DNA of 42,048 nt from Rhodanobacter denitrificans. GTDB lineage: Bacteria > Pseudomonadota > Gammaproteobacteria > Xanthomonadales > Rhodanobacteraceae. The notes below the pieces were generated by a model, which was given only the letters and a program-made list of their open reading frames with translations, was not told where the DNA came from and made no database searches. Positions 10,001 through 19,067 of the stretch are shown piece by piece. The first letter of the stretch is position 1; the number at the start of each line of letters is the position of its first letter. Made by a program: the position numbers and the translations under genes. The stretch lies in NCBI GenBank assembly GCA_003241385.1, contig QFPO01000026.1:1-42048 (forward strand). Direction: 5' to 3'.

Positions 10001-10340
10001 CGCGCACCACGTCGTTGCCGGGATGCCAGGTCAGCCGGCGCGCTTCGCCGCCACCGGCCGGCATCACGTAGACGTCGAGGTTGTCGCCGTAGTTGGCGCT
10101 GAAAGCCAGCCACTGGCCATCCGGCGAGAAGCGCGGCGCCGTCTCCTGGCCGGCCGCCTGGGTCAGGCGCCGTGCCGCGCCGCCGTTGCGCGCAGCCAGC
10201 CACAGGTCGTTGTCGTAGGCGAACGCGAGGCGGTCGCCATGAACGGCCGGCGCGCTGAGCATGCGCGTGTCGGCCAGGTCGATCGCGTGGACCGAGCCGG
10301 CGCCGAGCGCCAGCACGACCGCTGAGAGTCTGAACATCAT
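7074..10340 (-). CDS. Exported tricorn-type S41 protease
   Basis: 1088 aa. Start at MMFRLSAVVLALGAGSVHA, a Sec signal peptide, with AGGAG ten bases upstream; a longer frame has neither. Two beta-propellers of WD40-like/PD40 repeats come first (many SPDGKRIAY, SPDSRWLAY-type blades, about 25-620). They are interrupted near 560-590 by a Lys/Asp-rich stretch (KADDKNGKKDEDGKDGGKK). A tricorn C1 helical domain, a PDZ domain (VGLLGADYTVEGGRYRFAKVLGG onward) and an S41 peptidase core follow. His754 (ELAVGHSYL), nucleophile Ser977 (DETAGSGGD) and Glu1034 (YAIENVGVPPD) have spacing like the tricorn triad His746/Ser965/Glu1023. It probably degrades peptides in the periplasm; archaeal tricorn is cytosolic, so the export signal is the notable difference. 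Confidence 0.92.
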   Translation of the reverse strand: MMFRLSAVVLALGAGSVHAIDLADTRMLSAPAVHGDRLAFAYDNDLWLAARNGGAARRLTQAAGQETAPRFSPDGQWLAFSANYGDNLDVYVMPAGGGEARRLTWHPGNDVVRGFTPDGQILFQSEEGHFTRRLTYLYTVPVGGGVPKRLPVPSGSKAALSPDGGTLAYTPNAEAFAQWKHYRGGTQSRIWLMNLADYAVREVAKPAGGSNDTDPMWIGDTLYFNSDRDGEFNLYRYDAVAGRATALTALTGFPVTSPSADRSGVIVFEQGGRLHQVDTASGTVAPIRLSVVSDLVETRPRQVSDVKWVREAAASPDLKRIAFNYRGEIVTVPAEKGDPRQLTRSTGANDHSPAWSHDGRRIAWFSDADGEYALYVGEQDGSGTPRRYALDGAGYYDTPLFSPDGKRIAYQDNSQSLWVIDLASGRTTRIASEPVYTPLDLMSANWSPDSRWLAYTVQNAGLIQTVYAWSVESGRSLRLTDGLTEMVQPVFDPNGEFLYVLASTDAGPLKDWFSQISIDNAMRHGLYAITLRRDGPNPVPPQSDEVALGGEKADDKNGKKDEDGKDGGKKPPVVRIDAEGIEDRIVALPVGEATRHGLAVGASGEIFFLETVGRTSFEAFGGAAELKRYSLESRETKTLARNVERFMLSDDGKRIAWRIGQDWFVGEVKDELPQGKGKLALDRISVAVDPRAEWAQILDDAWRINRDYFYATNYHGADWNAMREKYRAFLPHLATRADLDRVIRMMLSELAVGHSYLSPGDYPLAPQKVPVGLLGADYTVEGGRYRFAKVLGGLNWNPDLRSPLRTPGVEVKAGEYLLAVDGVPLHAPTSVYAPFENRVDRQVRLTVGPSPDGKGARDVVVVPVGEERGLRYLDWVERNQRYVTEKSGGRLAYVHVPDTAENGHASFKRWFYPQSDRAGIVVDERFNGGGLIADYYIDILRRQPIAHWTLRYGDELVSPRGAIFGPKVMITDETAGSGGDLLPWMFKRFQLGPVVGKRTWGGLVGILGFPTLMDGGSVTAPNLAIRTEEGYAIENVGVPPDIEVEQWPAEVNAGRDPQLDRAIAVALAALERQPSPSTQRQPFPVRTR

Positions 10341-10586
10341 GCGGCGGCAACTCCTCATCAGGGCGATCGCATCGGCGACCGCGAGTCGGGACTGAATCGA
10401 GCATAACGCGCAGGTCGCGCCGCCGGCCCGTGACGAAAGCCCTGCCCGTCGCCGCGGTGCGAACGGCGTAAGATGACGGCGCCACATGTCCCGCGCGACT
10501 CGCCCGGCCGGTCTCTCGTCGCCGTTTCGCTCCCCTCCTCGCCCGCTCCCGGGCGTGCCGATCCTCTACCGCGGGAGTCCAAACCG
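10341..10586. promoter_or_regulatory. Divergent promoter region, tricorn protease / methyltransferase
   Basis: 246 bp between divergent genes, so at least two promoters must lie here. On the minus strand TATGCT occurs within GTTATGCTCG about 60 bases upstream of the protease ATG. On the plus strand TAAGAT at 10469-10474 is a possible -10. Neither has a good -35. No gene is supported in the stretch. Confidence 0.3.
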
Positions 10587-11273
10587 ATGCCGGGCTACAC
10601 CACCCGTCAGTTCACCGTCCGCCTGGGCGGTCGTCGCTATCGCATCCGCGCGCTGAGCGATCTGCAGCAGTTCGCCGACCCCGGCGGCGAGGCCGCGCGC
10701 GCCGGCATCTCGAGCGCGCAATGGAGCCTGTTCGGCCAGGTCTGGCCGGCCGGGCGTGCACTGGCCGAGGCGATGGCCGGCTCCGACGTCGACGGCAAGC
10801 GCATCCTTGAAGTCGGCTGCGGACTGGGCCTGTCCAGCCTGGTGCTCCAGCATCGCCGCGCCGACGTGGTCGCCAGCGACCACCACCCACTGGCGCGCGC
10901 CTTCCTCGACCACAATGCGCGGCTGAACGCACTGGCGCCGATCGTCTACCGCGATCTGCCGTGGTCGCTGCCCGACGCCACGCTCGGACGCTTCGATCTG
11001 ATCATCGGCAGCGACGTGCTCTACGAGCGCGGACAGGCCGATCAGCTCGGCGCACTGATGCGGCGCCATGCGCAGGCCGACGCCGAGGTGCTGATCACCG
11101 ATCCCGGCCGCGGCCACAACGGCGCCCTCAGCCGCGTGCTCGCCGAACAGGGCTATCGCCTCAACGAAGCACGCCACACGTTCACCTCGGGCGAGGCCGC
11201 GCCGTTCCGCGGCCGCACGCTGAGCTACCTGCGCGGCAACGCGACCTCGGCCACGGAGCGCATCGGCCGATGA
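10587..11273 (+). CDS. SAM-dependent protein methyltransferase, METTL21/methyltransferase-16 type
   Basis: 228 aa. The start MPGYTTRQF is preceded by GGGAG nine bases upstream. A class I Rossmann methyltransferase: motif I is LEVGCGLGLSS (74-84), an acidic residue after the second strand lies in VVASDHHPLA, and the post-II block is FDLIIGSDVLYE (137-147). The D-x-x-Y element in SDVLYE is the hallmark of the METTL21/eEF-lysine methyltransferase group, so lysine methylation of a protein is the best guess; the target is unknown. The stop codon overlaps the next start by ATGA, so it is translationally coupled to the YkgJ-type gene. Confidence 0.75.
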   Translation: MPGYTTRQFTVRLGGRRYRIRALSDLQQFADPGGEAARAGISSAQWSLFGQVWPAGRALAEAMAGSDVDGKRILEVGCGLGLSSLVLQHRRADVVASDHHPLARAFLDHNARLNALAPIVYRDLPWSLPDATLGRFDLIIGSDVLYERGQADQLGALMRRHAQADAEVLITDPGRGHNGALSRVLAEQGYRLNEARHTFTSGEAAPFRGRTLSYLRGNATSATERIGR

Positions 11274-11605
11274 GCGACGAACACGTCCTGGACGATACCG
11301 AGATCGATCCGAGCGTCTCGTGCACGGCCTGCGATGCGGTGTGCTGCCGGCTGACCGTCGTCGTGCTGCCGGGCGACCGGGTGCCCGACCATTTCCTCGC
11401 GCACGATCCGAAGGGCCTGACCGTCATGGCGCGCGGCGAGGACGGCTGGTGCGCCGCGCTCGACCACGTGAACATGTGCTGCAGCATCTACGCGCAGCGG
11501 CCGGCGATCTGCCGCAAGTTCGCGATGGGCAGCGCGTACTGCCGCGCCGAGCGCGAGCGCTACGCGCAGGGTCACGACGCACTCGAGGTGCGCGTGATCG
11601 ATTGA
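11270..11605 (+). CDS. YkgJ-family cysteine cluster protein
   Basis: 111 aa. Nine cysteines: C18-x2-C21-x3-C25-C26 in the N-terminal part, C61, C70-C71, C81 and C91, matching the Fe/Zn-binding CxxCxxxCC pattern of the YkgJ/YkgJ-like family. The RPAICRKFAMGSAYC segment is typical of the family. Biochemical role is unknown; members are assumed to bind zinc or an Fe-S cluster. The start overlaps the methyltransferase stop (ATGA), which implies coupled production and perhaps a shared target, but no substrate is evident. Confidence 0.8.
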   Translation: MSDEHVLDDTEIDPSVSCTACDAVCCRLTVVVLPGDRVPDHFLAHDPKGLTVMARGEDGWCAALDHVNMCCSIYAQRPAICRKFAMGSAYCRAERERYAQGHDALEVRVID

Positions 11606-11624
11606 ACGGCGCCGTGAGCGCACC

Positions 11625-11649
11625 TGACTGAAATCGATACTTTCAGTCA
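11625..11649. promoter_or_regulatory. Palindrome upstream of the XRE-type regulator, candidate operator
   Basis: Perfect 9-bp arms TGACTGAAA and TTTCAGTCA around TCGATAC. It is AT-richer than its surroundings and lies 54-79 bases before the regulator ATG. A second self-complementary site, AACGATCGTT, lies at 11657-11666. The pair fits an autoregulatory operator region better than a terminator of the preceding gene, because no T-run follows. Confidence 0.5.
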
Positions 11650-11703
11650 TCGTGAAAACGATCGTTCAATCGTGTCCCGGACCAGAACGTAAGTTCCGGT
11701 TCC

Positions 11704-12108
11704 ATGAGCCAGGAGAAGCGTGAATTTTCCGAGCGCCTGCGCGCAGGCATGCGCGCCCGCGGCATGGCCGAGCGCCCGTCGGTGCTCGAGCGCGAGTTCA
11801 ATGCCAGCTACTGGGGACGGTCGGTGAGCTTCCAGGCGGTCTCGCGCTGGATGGGCGGCAAGTCGATTCCGACCCAGGACAAGCTGCAGGTGCTGGCCGA
11901 TCTGCTGCACATGGAACCGCAGGTGCTGCGCTTCGGCGACCGGGCGTCGCGCCGCTCGCGTGTCCAGGAGGCCGCGCTGCCGTCGTGGCTGGCGACCGCC
12001 GACCGCCAGGACCGCGCGGCGATCGAGGCGTTTCTCGGCCTGCCGGCGAGCCAGCGCAAGCTGGCGCGCGAACTGATCATCGCGCTGGCCAAGCCGCCGC
12101 GCCGCTGA
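11704..12108 (+). CDS. XRE-type helix-turn-helix regulator
   Basis: 134 aa. The N-terminal half (about 5-75) reads as a phage-repressor-like HTH: FSERLRAGMRARG, then SVSFQAVSRWMGGKSIPTQDKLQVLADLL, where QAVSRWMGGKSIP is the recognition region. The C-terminal half is helical with no peptidase S24 or ligand domain. No other phage genes are near, so it looks like a chromosomal regulator rather than a prophage remnant. The two palindromes 38-79 bases upstream are likely autoregulatory sites. ATG is preceded by only a weak ribosome-binding site. Regulated genes are unknown. Confidence 0.75.
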   Translation: MSQEKREFSERLRAGMRARGMAERPSVLEREFNASYWGRSVSFQAVSRWMGGKSIPTQDKLQVLADLLHMEPQVLRFGDRASRRSRVQEAALPSWLATADRQDRAAIEAFLGLPASQRKLARELIIALAKPPRR

Positions 12109-12139
12109 GGCCGGCACGCGGCGACGCGGCACGCGCCGC

Positions 12140-12145
12140 TATACT
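12140..12145 (+). promoter_or_regulatory. Candidate -10 hexamer before the PhnA-like gene
   Basis: TATACT in a GC-rich context, 43 bases before the ATG of the PhnA-like gene. Five of six bases match the sigma-70 -10 consensus; no convincing -35 is present 17 bases upstream. Confidence 0.4.
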
Positions 12146-12188
12146 CGCCGCCCCGCCGCTGCGCGCCTCCTCTCCGGTTTTCTCCCGC

Positions 12189-12401
12189 ATGAACGTCAAA
12201 GACAGCAACGGCACCGCCCTGGCCGACGGCGATTCGGTCCTCGTCATCAAGGACCTCAAGGTCAAGGGCAGTTCGGTCACGCTCAAGCGCGGCACGCTGA
12301 TCCGCAACATCCGGCTGACCGACGACGAAGACCTGATCGAGTGCAACGCCGAGAAGGTCAAGGGCCTGGTGCTGCGCACCGAGTTCCTCAAGAAGGCCTG
12401 A
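12189..12401 (+). CDS. Short PhnA/YjdM-type protein, C-terminal domain only
   Basis: 70 aa. The whole protein (VKDSNGTALADGDSV, KDLKVKGSS, GTLIRNIRL, LRTEFLKKA) corresponds to the C-terminal SH3/KOW-like domain of PhnA/YjdM, which in E. coli is about 111 aa with an N-terminal zinc ribbon. The zinc ribbon is absent and there is no in-frame remnant upstream, because the sequence before the ATG is a promoter-like region. Despite its name the E. coli gene is not needed for phosphonate use, and function is unknown. Monocistronic by position. Confidence 0.85.
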   Translation: MNVKDSNGTALADGDSVLVIKDLKVKGSSVTLKRGTLIRNIRLTDDEDLIECNAEKVKGLVLRTEFLKKA

Positions 12402-12613
12402 GGCGACACGGCGGCGCGCCGCCTGAGCGATGCAGCGCCGGGGCAGCCGGCACCGAATCGTCGCGCCGCCGTTGGCGGTGGCCGATGCAGCACCGGTAAC
12501 GCTTCCGTTCCGGACGTCCCGGCCGGGCGCCGGCATGGTTCGCGCGACGACGCCTCGCCGCGACGGCCCCGGCAATGCGAGAATCGCACGCCCTTCCCAT
12601 AGTCGACGCCCCG
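12402..12613. other. Intergenic region before the DUF808 gene
   Basis: About 210 bp without a supported gene. Frames through it belong to shadows of the following gene. No clear promoter or terminator hairpin is seen. Confidence 0.4.
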
Positions 12614-13540
<927 letters not shown>

Positions 13541-13547
13541 GGCATCC

Positions 13548-13570
13548 GGCTACCGATCGCGCCGGTAGCC
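13548..13570. terminator. Hairpin after the DUF808 gene
   Basis: Perfect 8-bp arms GGCTACCG and CGGTAGCC around a 7-base loop, starting eight bases after the DUF808 stop codon. No T-run follows, so termination is inferred from position only. Confidence 0.4.
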
Positions 13571-13692
13571 GACGGTGTAGCCGGACACCCAGGGCGACTC
13601 GAAACCGTCGGCCGAGCCGGTCCTCGGCCCGCGCGCCCGGCGTGGCGGCCGCGAGAACCCGGGCGACTCGGCGCATCGATCGGACACCGTGA

Positions 13693-13749
13693 CGGGAAGA
13701 CCGCCACCGATCGAGCATCGGTGGGGGTCTTCCCGTGCTCGATCGGTGC
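13693..13749. repeat. Long hairpin with a competing alternative pairing
   Basis: Structure 1: CGGGAAGACC (13693-13702) pairs with GGTCTTCCCG (13726-13735), and after one mismatch CCACCGAT (13704-13711) pairs with ATCGGTGG (13717-13724), giving an 18-bp stem with a 5-base loop. Structure 2: CACCGATCGAGCA (13705-13717) pairs perfectly over 13 bp with TGCTCGATCGGTG (13737-13749). The two cannot coexist. It lies between convergent genes, so it may be a bidirectional terminator, a transcribed regulator or a repeat remnant. Confidence 0.65.
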
Positions 13750-13807
13750 CGGGCCGGCGTCCGCCGGAGCGGTCACAGCCGCCGGTGCAGCGGCTGCGTC
13801 GCCCAGG

Positions 13808-14839
<1,032 letters not shown>

Positions 14840-14876
14840 CGGAAACTCCTGGTGGGGTGGGAGGAGAACGCGCGCG

Positions 14877-15188
14877 TCAGCCGCCGTCGTGATGACGCAG
14901 GATCGCGTCGAGCAGGCCCGGGAAGCGCGCGTCGACCTCGGCCTTGCGCGCGCGGTTGATGACCTCCACGCCGCGTTTCTCGGAGCGGATCAGGCCGGCC
15001 TCGCGCAGGACGCGGTGGTGGAACGAGATCGTCGACGGGGAGAGGTCGGTGCAGGCCTTCGAACAGCTCAGGCCCTCGCAGCCGAGCAGCTTGACCATGA
15101 CGCCGCGCCGCACCGGATCGGACAGCGCGTGCAGGACGGCGTCGATGTCGAACGCACTGGCGGGCGGATGCCGGAACGGGCGGGACAT
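14877..15188 (-). CDS. ArsR-type winged-helix repressor
   Basis: 103 aa. The winged helix covers about 12-80: ALSDPVRRGVMVKLLG, then LSPSTISFHHRVLREAGLI as recognition helix, then the wing EKRGVEVINRA. Cys37, Cys42 and Cys46 lie in CEGLSCSKAC just before the recognition helix, in a place where related repressors can carry metal or thiol-sensing cysteines; sensing is inferred. The gene precedes the aldo/keto reductase on the same strand, and a perfect 18+18 palindrome overlaps its own promoter. The start at 15188 is chosen because TATCGT lies six bases before ATG with TTGAAG 17 bases further upstream, so the mRNA would be leaderless; upstream in-frame ATGs lie within the palindrome. Confidence 0.85.
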   Translation of the reverse strand: MSRPFRHPPASAFDIDAVLHALSDPVRRGVMVKLLGCEGLSCSKACTDLSPSTISFHHRVLREAGLIRSEKRGVEVINRARKAEVDARFPGLLDAILRHHDGG

Positions 15189-15194
15189 CGGCGC

Positions 15195-15223
15195 ACGATA
15201 GCCGAGCGCATCCGATACTTCAA
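15195..15223 (-). promoter_or_regulatory. Promoter of the ArsR/aldo-keto reductase operon, predicted leaderless
   Basis: Minus strand: -35 TTGAAG (15223-15218), 17-base spacer, -10 TATCGT (15200-15195), then GCGCCG and the ATG. The -35 lies inside the palindromic operator, as expected for a repressor that blocks RNA polymerase. Confidence 0.55.
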
Positions 15224-15246
15224 TCATCTTGAAGTATCGGATGCGC
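15206..15246. promoter_or_regulatory. 41-bp palindromic operator of the ArsR-type repressor
   Basis: Perfect 18-bp arms, GCGCATCCGATACTTCAA and its complement, around TCATC. The inner part ATACTTCAA-N5-TTGAAGTAT resembles ArsR-family operators. It overlaps the -35 of the repressor gene. It also lies just after the end of the GNAT gene (stop at 15260) on the same strand, so as RNA it would form an 18-bp hairpin and might limit readthrough. Confidence 0.75.
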
Positions 15247-15259
15247 CGGAACGTGCCGG

Positions 15260-15778
15260 TCAGCCGGCGTCGAGCGGCAGCCGGTACAGCCTCGCCGTCG
15301 CCGGCCGTGCGCCGACCGCCACGGGCGGCTCGAGATCGGACGGCAGCTGCCATTGCAGATGGCTGCAGCCGAGCTGGCGCGCGGTCCAGCGTGCCTGTGC
15401 CAGCAGCGCACCGACGATCGTGTCGCGGTGCAGGCCCGGTCGCACGTACACCACGTCGACGGCGAGAAAGTAGGCCTGCTCGGACCAGCAGAAGCTCGCG
15501 GTCGCGCCGGCGTAACCTGCCGGCGCGCCGTCCACCCAGGCCAGCCAGGCCCAGGCGCGCAGCGGCGGCTCGAACAGCGCCTCGGTCAGCTCGGTCCGTG
15601 CCGGCACCGGCGCGGCGGCCACGCGCGCGAGGGCGTGTTCGCCGATCAGCCTCGACAGCACGGCCGCATCGGTGCGCGTGACCCGTGCGGTTCGCAGATG
15701 CGGCGGGGTCGCGGCGGACTGGACACACGCCCGCTCGCCGGATGGACGTGAAGGCGGGGCCAGGACGTGTAGCGACAT
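15260..15778 (-). CDS. GNAT-family N-acetyltransferase
   Basis: 172 aa. The start MSLHVLAPPSRPSG has GGAG nine bases upstream; a longer frame lacks it. GNAT elements: TRTDAAVLSRLIGEHAL at the N-terminus, WAWLAWVDGAPAGYAGATASF (beta4 region), YFLAVDVVYVRPGLHRDTIVGALLAQARWTARQLGC, where VRPGLHRDTIVGALL is a variant of the acetyl-CoA pyrophosphate loop (R/Q-x-x-G-x-G/A is imperfect, with His-Arg-Asp in the middle), then a C-terminal strand ATARLYRLPLDAG. Substrate unknown. It lies upstream of the ArsR operon on the same strand but is separated from it by the palindrome. Confidence 0.8.
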   Translation of the reverse strand: MSLHVLAPPSRPSGERACVQSAATPPHLRTARVTRTDAAVLSRLIGEHALARVAAAPVPARTELTEALFEPPLRAWAWLAWVDGAPAGYAGATASFCWSEQAYFLAVDVVYVRPGLHRDTIVGALLAQARWTARQLGCSHLQWQLPSDLEPPVAVGARPATARLYRLPLDAG

Positions 15779-15860
15779 CGGACATCTCCGCGGCGGATGT
15801 TGCTCGTCACCTTGCGGCGCCGGCTTTAAGATCGTTTTAAGTCCCGCAGTGCCCCGCCCG

Positions 15861-16439
15861 ATGTCGACCGATACGACTGCGATCAACCGTGAGATGCGCC
15901 TGTTCGAGCGCGAGCCGCAGCTGTGGCTGTTCGGCTACGGCTCACTGATCTACAAGGCCGACTTCGCGTATCTGGCCCGCCGCCGCGCGCGCGTCGAGGG
16001 CTGGACGCGCCGTTTCTGGCAGGGCTCGCACGACCACCGCGGCACGCCCGAAGCGCCCGGCCGCGTCGCGACGCTGATCGAGATGCCCGGCGCGGTCTGC
16101 GTCGGCGTGGCCTATCGGATCACGCCCGACGTGTTCGCGTATCTGGACCACCGCGAGAAGAACGGTTATCTGCGCCGCCGCGTCACGCTCGGCTTCGACG
16201 ACGGCAGCAGCACCGAAGGCCTGGTCTACATCGCCGACCCGGCCAACGCCGCCTATCTGGGCCCGGCATCGGAGGCCGCGATTGCGCGTCACGTCGCAAC
16301 GGCCGCCGGACCGAGCGGACCGAACCGCGACTACCTGCTGCGGCTGGCCGAAGCGCTGCGCGCGCTCGAAGCCGACGATCCGCACGTCTTCGCAATCGAG
16401 CGCGACCTGCTCGCACTCGACCCCATCGCATCGCCCTGA
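15861..16439 (+). CDS. ChaC-type gamma-glutamylcyclotransferase
   Basis: 192 aa. Cleaves the gamma-glutamyl bond of glutathione to give 5-oxoproline and Cys-Gly. The substrate-binding loop LWLFGYGSLIYK lies at 21-32 and the catalytic Glu99 in YLDHREKNGYLRR. RRARVEGWTRRFWQGSHDHRGTPEAPGRV is the conserved second block, longer than in GGACT/plant-type enzymes and typical of ChaC. Length is close to human ChaC2 and to bacterial ChaC. ATG is preceded by GCCCCGCCCG without a clear Shine-Dalgarno. It is monocistronic, with divergent GNAT upstream and a simple repeat downstream. Confidence 0.93.
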   Translation: MSTDTTAINREMRLFEREPQLWLFGYGSLIYKADFAYLARRRARVEGWTRRFWQGSHDHRGTPEAPGRVATLIEMPGAVCVGVAYRITPDVFAYLDHREKNGYLRRRVTLGFDDGSSTEGLVYIADPANAAYLGPASEAAIARHVATAAGPSGPNRDYLLRLAEALRALEADDPHVFAIERDLLALDPIASP

Positions 16440-16529
16440 AGCCGCGCAAGGCCGATGTGTTTTTCTTGAACACCGTTCCCGCATCGACCGCCCACACCCG
16501 ACGCCCACCCCGCCCCCGTCATCACCGGT

Positions 16530-16631
<102 letters not shown>

Positions 16632-16742
16632 GTGCGCCTAAAGCGAGCCGAGCATCGCAGGTCGTCCAGGCCGAAGAGCTGCCCCGTGTCTGAGCGTCAG
16701 CGAGTTGGGGCAGCGTGCCTGGGCGAGACTTTTCCCAAGAGA

Positions 16743-16782
16743 AAAGTCACCCGCTCGCGCAGCGAGCGGAAGCTCTTGCTCT
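16743..16782 (+). repeat. Dispersed intergenic hairpin repeat, copy B (core only)
   Basis: Shares with copies A and C the core AAGTCACCCGCTCGC-GCA-GCGAGCGG followed by AAGCTCTTGCTC, including the 8-bp CCGCTCGC/GCGAGCGG stem (16751-16769). The 5' half with GACGTCGCG and GCCCGAAGGGC is missing, replaced by unrelated sequence that includes GACTTTTCCCAAGAGAAAAGTC, itself an inverted repeat ending in the core's AAAAGTC. Confidence 0.75.
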
Positions 16783-16899
16783 CCGCCTTGGCTTTGATTC
16801 GGGGTCTTCAAAAACACCCCCGGAAAAAATCGAGGGAGAAATCAGAAGCACCAGATCGCTCCGCACCCCAGTCCTTCCGCCCCTCCATGAAAGACATGG

Positions 16900-16924
16900 A
16901 AAAAACCGAAAAGCGCCCCCGCGC

Positions 16925-16925
<1 letters not shown>
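16900..16925 (-). terminator. Candidate intrinsic terminator of the moxR-VWA operon
   Basis: Minus strand: AGCGC, loop GGGG, GCGCT, followed by TTTCGGTTTTTT. The 5-bp stem begins at the stop codon of the VWA gene, and the T-rich tail supports termination. Confidence 0.5.
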
Positions 16926-18100
<1,175 letters not shown>

Positions 18101-18147
18101 GGCCGCCGCCGCGCGTCGGGACCGGCCTGCGCGGCGCGGGCCATCGT

Positions 18148-18996
<849 letters not shown>

Positions 18997-19067
18997 CAGC
19001 GGGCGGCGGCGGACGGAGGCCTCACGATAGCAAAGCCTGCGCGCGGCGCATGCGGCGCCCGGCCGGT

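Larger units (their letters stand above)
13541..13807. other. Intergenic block with several strong hairpins between convergent genes
   Basis: 267 bp between the convergent DUF808 and aldo/keto reductase genes, no gene supported. It contains a hairpin directly after the DUF808 stop and a 57-bp block in which one segment can pair with either of two partners (listed separately). Neither hairpin has a T-run, so rho-independent termination is not certain. Confidence 0.6.

Noticed and set aside
6853..10485. A second long minus-strand frame overlapping the tricorn gene in another phase
   Set aside because: Arg-rich and without motifs; the tricorn protease frame has a signal peptide, propeller repeats and catalytic residues.
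11704..12108. Prophage remnant
   Set aside because: Only one repressor-like gene; no integrase, structural, lysis or attachment sequences nearby.
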